A stretch of 64,000 bases of DNA, taken from contig NZ_SMAJ01000003.1 in assembly GCF_004346225.1 (NCBI RefSeq), positions 62,001 through 126,000 of the forward strand, in the 5' to 3' direction. Positions 9,490 to 18,407 of this stretch are shown here, one piece after another; positions within the stretch are counted from its first letter, which is position 1, and the number at the start of each line of letters is the position of its first letter. A program made the translations under genes and the position numbers. The notes beneath the pieces are model-generated. The model was not told the DNA's origin. It saw nothing but the letters and a program-made list of their open reading frames with translations, and ran no database searches. This DNA comes from Paralcaligenes ureilyticus (lineage in GTDB: Bacteria > Pseudomonadota > Gammaproteobacteria > Burkholderiales > Burkholderiaceae_B).

Positions 9490-10029
9490 TCAGGCCTCTT
9501 GCAGCCAGACATCAACGATGGCGGCGAGGCTTTCGCCCACTTGAGTGCCGGCTGGCAGATCGCCTTTGTCCCAGGTTTTCTGGCCGTTGCCGGTCATTAC
9601 CAGCCACGGAGCGCAGCCCGCTTCGCTCGCAGCCTGCAGGTCGCGCAAGGAGTCGCCCACCGCGGGCACGTTTTGCAGGTCGATGTCGTAGCGCCGGCCT
9701 ATGTCCAGAAGCATGCCGGCGCGGGGCTTGCGGCACGAGCAGTCGTCGCCGGGTCCGTGTGGGCAGGTGAAGATGGCGTCGATGCTGCCCCCGGCCTGTG
9801 CCAGCTCTTTTCTGAGCTTGGCGTGGATAGCATTTAGCGTTTCCATGCTGAACAGGCCGCGTGCAATGCCCGATTGGTTGCTGGCAATGACCACCCGCCA
9901 GCCCGCGCGCGACAGGCGCGCGATGGCCTCCAGGCTGCCAGGCAGCGCGACCCACTCGTCCGGACTTTTTATAAACGCGTCGCTGTCGTGATTGATCACG
10001 CCGTCGCGGTCGAGTATGGCAAGTTTCAC
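9490..10029 (-). CDS. gmhB: D-glycero-beta-D-manno-heptose-1,7-bisphosphate 7-phosphatase
   Basis: The 179-residue HAD-superfamily phosphatase removes the 7-phosphate during synthesis of ADP-heptose for the LPS inner core. Visible features are the nucleophile motif LAILDRDGVINHD, a GmhB-type zinc loop (CPHGPGDDCSCRKP), and the late HAD motif VGDSLRDLQAA. The start overlaps the glyS stop by 4 bases (ATGA), so it is translationally coupled to the glycyl-tRNA synthetase beta gene. The role in LPS fits with lptD nearby. Confidence 0.93.
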   Translation of the reverse strand: MKLAILDRDGVINHDSDAFIKSPDEWVALPGSLEAIARLSRAGWRVVIASNQSGIARGLFSMETLNAIHAKLRKELAQAGGSIDAIFTCPHGPGDDCSCRKPRAGMLLDIGRRYDIDLQNVPAVGDSLRDLQAASEAGCAPWLVMTGNGQKTWDKGDLPAGTQVGESLAAIVDVWLQEA

Positions 10030-12173
10030 TGGGCTAACCTTGAAATATCGGCGACCTGATTCATGACGTTGTGCAGGTCGGCCAGAAGGGCCAGACGATT
10101 GGCGCGTACGGCGGGATCGTCGGCCATGACCATGATGTCGGCAAAAAACGTGTCGACCGCGCCTCGGGCCTGGGCCATGGTGGCCAGGCTGGCCGCAAAA
10201 TCGCCCTGTGCCAGCTGGGCCTCGGCCTGCGGCTTGAGCTTGATGACGGTTTGCGCCAGTGCCCGTTCGGCGGGTTCCTTGAGTTGCTCGTGATTGATCT
10301 GACCGATGTGGTCGTCGGCCTTTTTAAGCAGATTGGCAATGCGCTTGTTGGCCGCTGCGAGGCTGGCAGCCTCGGGGTATTGTGCAAAATCGGCGCAGGC
10401 CTGGATACGGGCGACCACCTGTTGCAGTGGGGGCTCCAGGCTGAGCACGGCGTCGATCACATTGCGTTCGTAATCACCGGCAAGTTGGTGGCGGTAGCGC
10501 TCGTAGACAAAGTGTTGCACGCTCGCCGCGGTGTCGGCCGCGATGGGATGCGCGCCGAAGGTGCCGGTCGTGAAGGCCAGCAGATCGGACAGGGTCAGAC
10601 GCAGAGTGGGTTCGATGGGCAAATAGCCGCCCGCCTGCAGTTGCTCGAAGGCGCTGATCAGGCCCAGCGCGGCGCGGCGCAGGCCGTACGGATCGCGTTC
10701 GCCCGTAGGAACCAGCCCTATGCCCCAGATGCCGATAAGCGTTTCGGCGCGTTCGGCAATGAACAGCAAAGCCGCTGTCAGGGTTGCGTCGTTCACCGCA
10801 GCGTCAAGGCGAATGCGATATTGCTCGCTCAAGGCATGCACCACGTCCTGGGCTTCGCCATCGGCGGCGGCGTAATAGGCGCCCATGATGCCTTGCAGCT
10901 CGGGGAACTCGGCCACCATGTTCGTGCCCAGATCGGCTTTGGCCAAAAGCGCCGCGCGATCGGCATTTTGCGTCTGGACACCCAGGCGCTCGGCCAGATA
11001 GCGCGCAATCTGCCGCACGCGTTCGACCCGCTCGAGCTGGGAACCCAGCTTGTTGTGATACACGATGCCGGCCAGCGCTGCCACGCGCGACGCCAGCGGC
11101 GCTTTGCGGTCGGTGTTGAAAAAGAATTGTGCGTCGGCCAGGCGCGGGCGCACGACGCGCTGATTTCCCAGAATGATATGGCTGGGGTCAGCCACCTGCA
11201 TATTGCTGACGATCAGGAATCGATGCGTGAGCTTGCCCGTGTCGGGGTCGAACAAGGGAAAATATTTTTGATTCAGACGCATGGTCAGGATCAGGCATTC
11301 TTGCGGTACGGCCAGAAATTGCTCGTCGAATTCGCCCACATAGACCGTGGGGTGCTCGACCAGCGCAGTCACTTCGTCGAGCAAGGCGGCAACGGCCGGA
11401 TCGTCGCCGAGCGTTGCGCCCAGCCGCTTCGCGTGTGCATGCAGTTGCGTGGCAATGGAGTCTTTGCGCACCGTAAACGAAGCGATGACGCGGCCTTCGA
11501 TATCGAGCTGTTGCTCGTAGGTGTGGGGCGTTTTGATGGTGATGGGCCGGTTGGCCATGAATCGATGGCCGCGGGTTTCCCGCCCGGCGGGCAGGCCCAG
11601 TATGCTGACCGGAATCACCGTATCGCCCCACAGCGCGATCAGGCCATGAGCCGGGCGCACGAATTTGACGCTGGTGATGCCATCGGCCAATTGGTAGTGC
11701 ATGACCTTGGGGATGGGCAGGTTGGCAATGGCGTAGTCAAGCGCTTCTTGCAGACCGTCGGCAAGCAGCGCGCCGTCGGCCACGCCTTTGGCGTAAAGGT
11801 AGTCCTGCTTGCCGTCCGATTCGTGGATGAGATCGGCCGCGGTCAGTTGCGACAGCCCTTTTCCGGCAAGCTTCTTGGCCAGCGCCGCAGTGAGTTCCCC
11901 CTTGCTGTCGAGGCCGATTTTTGCCGGCATGAGTTTTTCGGTATAGGTTTGCCTGGGAGCTTGCATGCGCACAGCGCCAAGCCGCAAGGCCAGGCGGCGC
12001 GGGGTAGCGAATAGGTCGATCGTGCAATCGGGCTCCAGAAGATGTTGCTTGTCGAGCGTGTTGCGTATGCCTTGCGCAAAGGCGGCGCCAAGCGCCTGCA
12101 GCGCCTTCGGAGGCAGCTCCTCGGTCAAGAGTTCTACCAGCAAGGCCTGAGTGATGTGAGTGGTCGACGTCAT
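10026..12173 (-). CDS. glyS: Glycyl-tRNA synthetase beta subunit
   Basis: The 715-residue subunit belongs to the bacterial alpha2-beta2 glycyl-tRNA synthetase. It contributes tRNA recognition and an HD-like region, with a C-terminal anticodon-binding DALR-type domain. Family signatures include [15 protein letters not shown] at the N-terminus, [37 protein letters not shown] and [14 protein letters not shown]. The length is typical. The ATG overlaps the glyQ stop by four bases (ATGA), ensuring balanced synthesis of the two subunits. Confidence 0.97.
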   Translation of the reverse strand: MTSTTHITQALLVELLTEELPPKALQALGAAFAQGIRNTLDKQHLLEPDCTIDLFATPRRLALRLGAVRMQAPRQTYTEKLMPAKIGLDSKGELTAALAKKLAGKGLSQLTAADLIHESDGKQDYLYAKGVADGALLADGLQEALDYAIANLPIPKVMHYQLADGITSVKFVRPAHGLIALWGDTVIPVSILGLPAGRETRGHRFMANRPITIKTPHTYEQQLDIEGRVIASFTVRKDSIATQLHAHAKRLGATLGDDPAVAALLDEVTALVEHPTVYVGEFDEQFLAVPQECLILTMRLNQKYFPLFDPDTGKLTHRFLIVSNMQVADPSHIILGNQRVVRPRLADAQFFFNTDRKAPLASRVAALAGIVYHNKLGSQLERVERVRQIARYLAERLGVQTQNADRAALLAKADLGTNMVAEFPELQGIMGAYYAAADGEAQDVVHALSEQYRIRLDAAVNDATLTAALLFIAERAETLIGIWGIGLVPTGERDPYGLRRAALGLISAFEQLQAGGYLPIEPTLRLTLSDLLAFTTGTFGAHPIAADTAASVQHFVYERYRHQLAGDYERNVIDAVLSLEPPLQQVVARIQACADFAQYPEAASLAAANKRIANLLKKADDHIGQINHEQLKEPAERALAQTVIKLKPQAEAQLAQGDFAASLATMAQARGAVDTFFADIMVMADDPAVRANRLALLADLHNVMNQVADISRLAQ

Positions 12174-13081
12174 ACCGTTGCCCCTTGCTTGAGATCGTGG
12201 TCGAGCATGGGGAAGCCCAGTTTTTCGCGGGAATCGTAGTAAGCCTGCGCGACGGCGCGCGACAGGTTGCGGATGCGGCCTATGTAGGCGGCGCGTTCGG
12301 TCACGCTGATGGCTCCGCGTGCGTCGAGCATGTTGAAGGTATGCGCTGCTTTCAAAGTGGCCTCGTAGGCGGGTAGCGCCAGCGGCACCTCGATCAGGCG
12401 GTGGGCTTCGGCTTCGTAGTCGCCAAAATGCGCAAACAGCATGCGGGTCGAGGCGTGTTCGAAGTTATAGGTGGATTGCTCCACTTCGTTCTGGTGGAAG
12501 ACATCGCGGTACAGCACGCGCCGGCCATTGGCGCCTTCGGTCCAGACCAGGTCGTAGACGCTTTCGACATCCTGCAAATACATGGCAAGGCGCTCCAGCC
12601 CGTAGGTGATCTCGCCGGTGGTGGGCGTGCAGTCGAGTCCTCCTACTTGCTGGAAGTAAGTAAATTGGGTGACCTCCATGCCGTTTAGCCAGACTTCCCA
12701 GCCCAGCCCCCACGCGCCCAGGGTAGGGTTTTCCCAGTCGTCTTCGACGAAACGAATATCGTGCACCTTGGGATCGATGCCCAACGCTTCGAGCGAGCCG
12801 ATGTACAGGTCGAGAATTTCGGGAGGAGCGGGTTTGAGTACAACCTGGAACTGATAGTAGTGCTGCAGCCGGTTGGGGTTTTCGCCATAGCGGCCGTCTT
12901 TGGGGCGGCGCGAAGGCTGGACGTAAGCGGCGCGCCAGGGCTCAGGCCCGATCGAACGTAGAAAAGTGGCCGTGTGCGAGGTGCCCGCGCCCACTTCCAT
13001 ATCGTAGGGCTGCAAAAGAGTGCAGCCCTGTTTATCCCAGTAATGCTGGAGCGTCAGAATAATTTGTTGAAAAGTGAGCAT
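12170..13081 (-). CDS. glyQ: Glycyl-tRNA synthetase alpha subunit
   Basis: The catalytic (class II) subunit charges tRNA-Gly. I place the start at ATG 13079-13081 ([20 protein letters not shown]), where the family normally begins. An upstream in-frame start would add ten unconserved residues. Motifs include [31 protein letters not shown] and [13 protein letters not shown]. The length of 303 residues is typical. It is the first gene of glyQ-glyS-gmhB-plsC, and REP elements lie upstream of it. Confidence 0.97.
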   Translation of the reverse strand: MLTFQQIILTLQHYWDKQGCTLLQPYDMEVGAGTSHTATFLRSIGPEPWRAAYVQPSRRPKDGRYGENPNRLQHYYQFQVVLKPAPPEILDLYIGSLEALGIDPKVHDIRFVEDDWENPTLGAWGLGWEVWLNGMEVTQFTYFQQVGGLDCTPTTGEITYGLERLAMYLQDVESVYDLVWTEGANGRRVLYRDVFHQNEVEQSTYNFEHASTRMLFAHFGDYEAEAHRLIEVPLALPAYEATLKAAHTFNMLDARGAISVTERAAYIGRIRNLSRAVAQAYYDSREKLGFPMLDHDLKQGATV

Positions 13082-13155
13082 GAACAAAGCCGGTAAGGCG
13101 GGAAGCCGCAAAATGCTACGATTTTAACTGGTTCCGTTATTGGGGGACGATTGAT

Positions 13156-13284
13156 GGCGGCCGCAAGGGCTACCGCTGCAAAAATGTGGCTACCGCTATG
13201 GATTACCGGACGAATGGCACCCACAAGGGGTGCCGCTACAGAAACGTATTCGCAGCTCATGTAGTGGCAGCCCTTGTGGCTGCC
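13156..13284. repeat. Cluster of REP-like palindromes
   Basis: Three GTAG-headed palindromes occur: inverted copies at 13156-13179 (diverged) and 13216-13239 (ending TGCCGCTAC), and a forward copy at 13261-13284. A half copy GTGGCTACCGCTAT lies at 13186-13199. The 13261 copy matches the one at 6090-6113 over its 24-bp palindrome. They fill the gap between glyQ and the crotonase gene, which has no coding sequence. Confidence 0.7.
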
Positions 13285-13376
13285 ATCCCAATCAGCCCGC
13301 AATTGATTTAAATGGAATAAGCTATCAATTATTTTAACGTCTGCGTATTTCGCGCCGTCATTTGCGAGGGTCTTGT

Positions 13377-14144
13377 ATGTCTGGCTTGGTTAAAGTGGAA
13401 GTGGTTGATCGAATTCAGATTATTACCATCAATCGTCCCGAGGCACGTAACGCCATCAACTACGACACCGCTGTCCTGCTGGCCGCGGCGTTCGATCAGC
13501 TCGATGACGATGAGGGCATTGTCCTGGGCATTTTGACCGGGGCCGGCAATACGTTTTCGTCGGGCATGGATTTAAAGGCCTTCGCCAGCACTGGCCAGCG
13601 GCCTTTGATCGATGGCCGTGGCTTCGCCGGGCTGTGCGAGCGCCCTCCCAAAAAGCCCATCATTGCGGCGGTCGAAGGGTATGCGCTGGCGGGCGGTTGC
13701 GAAATCGCGCTGGCCTGCGACTTGATCGTCGCCTCCAGCACGGCCAATTTCGGCTTGCCCGAGGTCAAGCGCGGTCTGGTTCCAGGTTCGGGCGGGATGC
13801 TTCGTTTGCCGCGGCGCATACCGCATCATGTTGCCATGGAGGTGATTCTGACCGGTGAAATGCTGCCGGCGCAACGGGCTTATGACCATGGGCTGGTGAA
13901 CCGCTTGGCCGACCCCGGCCAGGCCCTCGAGGCGGCGCTGACTCTGGCGCGGGTCATCGTCGAAAACGGGCCGCTTGCCGTGCAGACGGCAAAAAGAATC
14001 GTTACCGAGTCCAAAGACTGGCGCCAGGCCGATATGTTCGATTTGCAGCGCCCTCGGGTAGCGCATATTTTCACGTCCGCCGATGCCAAAGAAGGCGCCA
14101 CGGCGTTTGCGGAAAAACGCAAGCCCGTCTGGCAGGGAAAATGA
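13377..14144 (+). CDS. Enoyl-CoA hydratase/isomerase family protein (crotonase)
   Basis: The roughly 255-residue protein is a soluble crotonase-fold enzyme that hydrates or isomerises an acyl-CoA. ATG 13377 is preferred because a GAGGG ribosome site lies just upstream. Conserved features are the oxyanion-hole segments SGMDLKAFAS and EGYALAGGCEIALACDL, and both catalytic glutamates of classical hydratases (in GGCE and in FGLPEVKRGLVPGSGGM). The exact acyl-CoA cannot be read from the sequence. It is followed closely by fumarase and then by an acyl-CoA hydratase and CoA-transferase pair on the same strand, which suggests a CoA-linked dicarboxylate or branched-acid pathway. Confidence 0.85.
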   Translation: MSGLVKVEVVDRIQIITINRPEARNAINYDTAVLLAAAFDQLDDDEGIVLGILTGAGNTFSSGMDLKAFASTGQRPLIDGRGFAGLCERPPKKPIIAAVEGYALAGGCEIALACDLIVASSTANFGLPEVKRGLVPGSGGMLRLPRRIPHHVAMEVILTGEMLPAQRAYDHGLVNRLADPGQALEAALTLARVIVENGPLAVQTAKRIVTESKDWRQADMFDLQRPRVAHIFTSADAKEGATAFAEKRKPVWQGK

Positions 14145-14169
14145 GTTTTCAACTTATAAGTTAAGTCTT

Positions 14170-15693
14170 ATGGCTATTACGATCCGAGAAAACGATTTAA
14201 TCCAGTCCATTGCGGACGCGGTGCAGTTCATTAGTTTTTATCACCCGGCCGACTACATCAGGCATCTGGCGCGCGCCTATGAGCGAGAGCAAAGCCCTGC
14301 GGCCAAAGATGCGATTGCACAGATATTGACCAACTCGCGCTTGTGCGCCGAGGGGCATCGCCCCATTTGCCAGGATACCGGTGTCGTAAACGTATTCCTG
14401 AAAATAGGCATGAATGTGCGCCTTGATACGCAGCGCAGCCTGCAGGAGGTGTGCGATGAGGGCGTGCGTCAAGGCTACACCAATCCCGATAATCCGTTGC
14501 GCGCCTCGATGCTTGACGATCCTTTGTTCGCACGCAAGAACACGCGCGACAACACGCCCTGTATTGTGAATGTCGAGCTGGTTGCCGGCAGCCGGTTCGA
14601 TGTGCAGGTGGCGGCCAAAGGCGGCGGCTCCGAGAACAAATCCAAATTTGCCATGCTCAACCCCAGCGATTCGATCGTCGATTGGGTGTTGAAAACAGTG
14701 CCCTCGATGGGGGCGGGGTGGTGTCCGCCGGGCATGCTGGGCATAGGCGTGGGTGGCACAGCCGAAAAAGCCATGCTAATGGCCAAGCAGTCGCTGATGG
14801 ACGACATCGATATGTATGAACTGCTGCAACGCGGTCCGGAAAACAAGCTCGAAGCGCTGCGTATCGATCTATACGAAAAGGTCAATGCCTTGGGAATTGG
14901 CGCGCAGGGCCTGGGTGGGTTGACGACCGTCCTGGACGTGAAAATCAAGACCTTTCCCACGCATGCGGCCTCCAAGCCGGTCGCCATGATCCCCAATTGT
15001 GCCGCCACCCGCCACGTGCATTTCGAGCTTGACGGTTCAGGACCTGCCCAATTGACCCCGCCGTCGCTGTCGGACTGGCCCGATGTGCACTGGGCTCCCG
15101 ACTACAACAAGTCCTTGCAAGTCGATCTGAATACCCTGACCCGCGAGCAGGTTGCCGGCTGGAAGGCCGGCCAGACGCTGTTGCTGTCGGGCAAGATGCT
15201 GACAGGCCGCGATGCAGCCCACAAGCGGATACAGGAAATGCTCGGCCGCGGTGAGCCGTTGCCGGTCGATTTTCGCAATCGCGCGATTTATTACGTTGGC
15301 CCGGTCGACCCGGTGCGCGAAGAGGTCGTCGGTCCCGCCGGCCCCACCACTTCCACGCGCATGGACGCGTTCACCGAGATGATGCTGGCTCAAACCGGCC
15401 TTATCGCCATGATAGGCAAGGCCGAGCGCGGGCCGGTGGCCATCGATGCGATACGCAGGCATGGCTCGGCGTATCTGATGGCGGTAGGGGGCGCTGCCTA
15501 TTTGGTCGCTCGCGCCATACGCGGCGCGAGGGTGGTGGGCTTCGAGGATCTGGGCATGGAGGCCATTTATGAGTTCGACGTCAAGGACATGCCGGTAACG
15601 GTGGCTGTCGACGCCACGGGTTCCTCGGTCCACGAGACAGGCCCCAAAGAATGGCAGGCGCGGATCGCCGCCATTCCCATTACGCGCGTCTGA
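14170..15693 (+). CDS. fumA: Fumarate hydratase, class I (iron-sulfur)
   Basis: The 507-residue enzyme reversibly hydrates fumarate to L-malate with an oxygen-sensitive [4Fe-4S] cluster. I start it at ATG 14170 (MAITIRENDLIQSIADAV); a longer in-frame reading would overlap the crotonase gene. The three cluster cysteines of the family are visible in RPICQDTG, GWCPPGMLG and IPNCAATRH. The KGGGSENKSK signature and the beta-domain segment GPTTSTRMD are also present. It lies 25 bp after the crotonase gene, so the two may be co-transcribed. Confidence 0.93.
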   Translation: MAITIRENDLIQSIADAVQFISFYHPADYIRHLARAYEREQSPAAKDAIAQILTNSRLCAEGHRPICQDTGVVNVFLKIGMNVRLDTQRSLQEVCDEGVRQGYTNPDNPLRASMLDDPLFARKNTRDNTPCIVNVELVAGSRFDVQVAAKGGGSENKSKFAMLNPSDSIVDWVLKTVPSMGAGWCPPGMLGIGVGGTAEKAMLMAKQSLMDDIDMYELLQRGPENKLEALRIDLYEKVNALGIGAQGLGGLTTVLDVKIKTFPTHAASKPVAMIPNCAATRHVHFELDGSGPAQLTPPSLSDWPDVHWAPDYNKSLQVDLNTLTREQVAGWKAGQTLLLSGKMLTGRDAAHKRIQEMLGRGEPLPVDFRNRAIYYVGPVDPVREEVVGPAGPTTSTRMDAFTEMMLAQTGLIAMIGKAERGPVAIDAIRRHGSAYLMAVGGAAYLVARAIRGARVVGFEDLGMEAIYEFDVKDMPVTVAVDATGSSVHETGPKEWQARIAAIPITRV

Positions 15694-15829
15694 TGGGGGA
15701 TCACCGCCGCCGCTACATGACGGATGGTTTGCTTTTATCGAACCCTGCCTTGTAAAAAGGCGAATTCAAAAATATTCGATAAGCAGGCAAGCTTGTAACC
15801 TGAACGCTTAATTATCGGAACATGACGAG

Positions 15830-16660
15830 ATGACTGCGATGGACTCCGCCTCCTGGATTGGGCGCACCGAAACTTGCGCTGACCGTATCGATATCGGGCA
15901 TATCGAAAAAATGGCGCTTAGCCTGGATACCCAGGCGCCCAAACAAGGCGACGCCTTGCCGCTGCTCTGGCAATGGGGCTTGTTCGTCAAGGGGTATCCC
16001 TATAATGAATTGGGTGAAGACGGTCACCCCCGGCGCGGCGGGTTTGCGCCGCCCGCCGATAACCGTAATCGCATGTGGGCGGGCGGGCGCCTCCAGTTCC
16101 TCCGCGTTTTGCGCGTCGGTGTCGAGGCCAGCCGTGTCTCGACCATTGTTGCCGTCGAGGAAAAAACAGGCCGCAGCGGAAAGTTATTGTTTGTGACGAT
16201 CAAGCACGAGTATTTTCAGGATGGCCTGCTATGCATTTCCGAAGAGCAGGATGTGGTGTATCGCGAACCCAGCCCGCCCAGGCTTGAAGGGTCCGATCCG
16301 GCCCCGCAGGCGGCATGGACGGAAAATGTCATTCCCACTTCCACCATGCTGTTTCGCTATTCGGCCGTCACTTTCAATGGTCATCGCATTCACTACGATT
16401 ATCCTTATGTAACGCAGGTAGAGGGCTATCCAGGTCTGGTTGTGCATGGCCCCTTGATCGCCACATTGATGTGCCGGGCCTTTAGCCGGGCCAACCCTGA
16501 TCGTGTGGTGACCTCTTTATCGTATCGGGGTTTGCGCCCGCTCATCGCGCCACGGGCGTTCCAGGTTGCCGGTGCGTTGACCGGCACCGGCTGCGCCCGT
16601 TTATGGGCCGAGCAGGACGGAACACTGGCTCATCAGGCCGAAGTGAGGTTCGTGGCATGA
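15830..16660 (+). CDS. HTD2/MaoC-like acyl-CoA hydratase (mesaconyl-C4-CoA or itaconyl-CoA hydratase family)
   Basis: The 276-residue double hot-dog protein has an N-terminal FAS1-like dehydratase half (WQWGLFVKGYPYNELGEDGH, RRGGFAPPADNRNRMWAGG) and a C-terminal MaoC-like half with the catalytic Asp/His pattern FNGHRIHYDYPYV followed by VHGPLIATLM. Family members hydrate mesaconyl-C4-CoA, itaconyl-CoA or related acids. Its stop overlaps the start of the class III CoA-transferase gene by 4 bp, an arrangement expected if the transferase makes the CoA ester that this enzyme hydrates. The substrate is inferred, not shown. Confidence 0.82.
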   Translation: MTAMDSASWIGRTETCADRIDIGHIEKMALSLDTQAPKQGDALPLLWQWGLFVKGYPYNELGEDGHPRRGGFAPPADNRNRMWAGGRLQFLRVLRVGVEASRVSTIVAVEEKTGRSGKLLFVTIKHEYFQDGLLCISEEQDVVYREPSPPRLEGSDPAPQAAWTENVIPTSTMLFRYSAVTFNGHRIHYDYPYVTQVEGYPGLVVHGPLIATLMCRAFSRANPDRVVTSLSYRGLRPLIAPRAFQVAGALTGTGCARLWAEQDGTLAHQAEVRFVA

Positions 16661-17880
16661 CACACGCTGAAAAAAACACGCATTCTTCGGGCGCCGCGGC
16701 GCTGCGGCCGCTGGACGGCATTACCGTCATTAGCCTGGAACACGCGATTGCGGCGCCGTTTTGCACCCGCCAGTTGGCCGATATGGGGGCCAGGGTGATC
16801 AAGATCGAGCGGCCGCAGGTTGGCGATTTTGCCCGCGGCTACGATGCACGGGTTCATGGCCTGTCGTCGCATTTCGTGTGGACCAACCGGTCCAAGGAAA
16901 GCCTGACTCTGGACTTGAAAAACACGTCGGCCCAGGAGGTGCTGGAGCGCTTGCTGGGCTGCGCCGATGTGCTGGTGCAAAATCTGGCCCCGGGTGCGGC
17001 CGCCCGTCTGGGCTTGTCTTTCGAGGCCTTGCAGGCACGCTATCCGCGCCTGATTGTGTGCGATATTTCCGGTTATGGCGAGGGCGGCCCGTATCAGTAC
17101 AAAAAAGCCTATGACTTGCTGATCCAGAGCGAAAGCGGTTTCCTGTCGGTAACGGGCTCTGCCGACGAGCCGGCAAAGGCGGGTTGCTCGATCTCGGATA
17201 TTGCGGCGGGCATGTACGCCTATAGCAGCATTTTGTCGGCGCTTTTGCTGCGCGGCCGCACGGGCTGCGGCAGCCACCTTGATGTGACCATGCTCGAGAG
17301 CATGGTCGAATGGATGGGGTTTCCCATGTATTACGCGTTTGACGGCGCCGCTGCGCCCCAACGCTCGGGTGCGGCTCATGCCACGATCTATCCGTACGGA
17401 CCGTTTCCGGTGGGCGATGGGTCGCAGATTATGCTGGGCCTGCAAAATGAGCGCGAGTGGGTGGCTTTTTGCCAGAAGGTGCTCGCGCGGCCCGAATTGG
17501 CGCAAGATGCCCGTTTTTCTTCGAACCCGGCCCGAGTCGAGCATCGCGATGCCTTGCGTGTTTTGATCATGGAGGTCTTTGGCGCCTTGAGCCGCGACCA
17601 GGTGCTGGCTCGCCTGGACGATGCGCAGATTGCCAATGCCAGCGTCAATACCATGGGCGACGTCTGGAATCATCCGCAACTCGCGGCGCGTGAGCGCTGG
17701 CGCGAAGTCGATTCTCCGGCCGGGCCTTTGCCGGCCTTGATACCGCCGGCCACCAACTCGGCGTTTGCCGCCCGTATGGATGGCGTGCCGGCTTTGGGCG
17801 AACACTCTGAAGCGATTCTGCGTGAGCTGGGTTATTCCGACGGCGATGTGGCCAGGTTGGCGCAAGAAGGCGTCATTTAG
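16657..17880 (+). CDS. CaiB/BaiF family (class III) CoA-transferase
   Basis: The 407-residue enzyme moves CoA between carboxylic acids. ATG 16657 (MTHAEKNTHSSGAAALRPLD) is chosen because it overlaps the previous stop (ATGA) and begins just before the conserved core (PLDGITVISLEHAIAAPFCT). Other family segments are [41 protein letters not shown], the ISDIAAGMYAYSSIL region carrying the nucleophilic Asp, and HATIYPYGPF. With the adjacent hydratase it forms a CoA-activation and hydration pair, plausibly for itaconate, mesaconate or citramalate. Confidence 0.87.
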   Translation: MTHAEKNTHSSGAAALRPLDGITVISLEHAIAAPFCTRQLADMGARVIKIERPQVGDFARGYDARVHGLSSHFVWTNRSKESLTLDLKNTSAQEVLERLLGCADVLVQNLAPGAAARLGLSFEALQARYPRLIVCDISGYGEGGPYQYKKAYDLLIQSESGFLSVTGSADEPAKAGCSISDIAAGMYAYSSILSALLLRGRTGCGSHLDVTMLESMVEWMGFPMYYAFDGAAAPQRSGAAHATIYPYGPFPVGDGSQIMLGLQNEREWVAFCQKVLARPELAQDARFSSNPARVEHRDALRVLIMEVFGALSRDQVLARLDDAQIANASVNTMGDVWNHPQLAARERWREVDSPAGPLPALIPPATNSAFAARMDGVPALGEHSEAILRELGYSDGDVARLAQEGVI

Positions 17881-17930
17881 AAACCGTCATTGGGAAACGA
17901 AGCGATCGGCTGTTTCGGCGCGCGGAAACG

Positions 17931-18407
17931 TCAGTCGGGCAGGCGCTCGATGGCCTGATCCGAACAGGCCGCCAGCAAATCCTTTAATGAACCCTGCGGC
18001 AATTGCAAGTCGGCCGCCAGATCGCTTAGGGGTTTGAGCACGAAGGCGCGCTGGTGCATTCTGGGGTGCGGAACGGTCAGATCGGCCTGGTCGATGGTGC
18101 TGCTTCCGTACAATAACAAGTCCAGATCCAGGGTGCGCGGCGCGTTGCGGTAGGGGCGCAGGCGCCCATGCCCGTGTTCGATATTTTGTAAAACAGCCAG
18201 CAGTGCTTGCGCGGTGAGGTTGGTTTGGATCGCCGCTACCGCGTTGATGTAGTGGGGGCCGCCGGCGTCGATGGGAGCGGTTCGGTACAGCTTCGATAGC
18301 TTCAATTGGCTGACGCCGGGAGTTTGCGACAGCTCAGAGGCCGCCTGCAGCACCGTCGCCTGCGCATCGCCCAGGTTGGCGCCCAGGCCTATGTAAGCCA
18401 AAATCAT
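17931..18407 (-). CDS. folK: 6-hydroxymethyl-7,8-dihydropterin pyrophosphokinase FolK
   Basis: The 158-residue enzyme transfers pyrophosphate from ATP to hydroxymethyl-dihydropterin in folate synthesis. The start is set at ATG 18405-18407 (MILAYIGLGANLGDA) because the conserved protein begins there; the upstream open frame lies within pcnB. Hallmarks are YIGLGANLG, YRTAPIDAGG, RTLDLDLLLYG with the Mg-binding aspartates, and HPRMHQRAFVL. It overlaps the pcnB stop by four bases. It is convergent with the CoA-transferase gene, about 50 bp away. Confidence 0.95.
   Translation of the reverse strand: MILAYIGLGANLGDAQATVLQAASELSQTPGVSQLKLSKLYRTAPIDAGGPHYINAVAAIQTNLTAQALLAVLQNIEHGHGRLRPYRNAPRTLDLDLLLYGSSTIDQADLTVPHPRMHQRAFVLKPLSDLAADLQLPQGSLKDLLAACSDQAIERLPD

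Noticed and set aside
10071-12014. 647-codon plus-strand frame opposite glyS
   Set aside because: It is antisense to a certain housekeeping gene; long antisense frames are common in GC-rich genes because of codon bias.
16633-17865. 410-codon minus-strand frame opposite the CoA-transferase
   Set aside because: Antisense shadow of a well-supported gene, with no recognisable domain.
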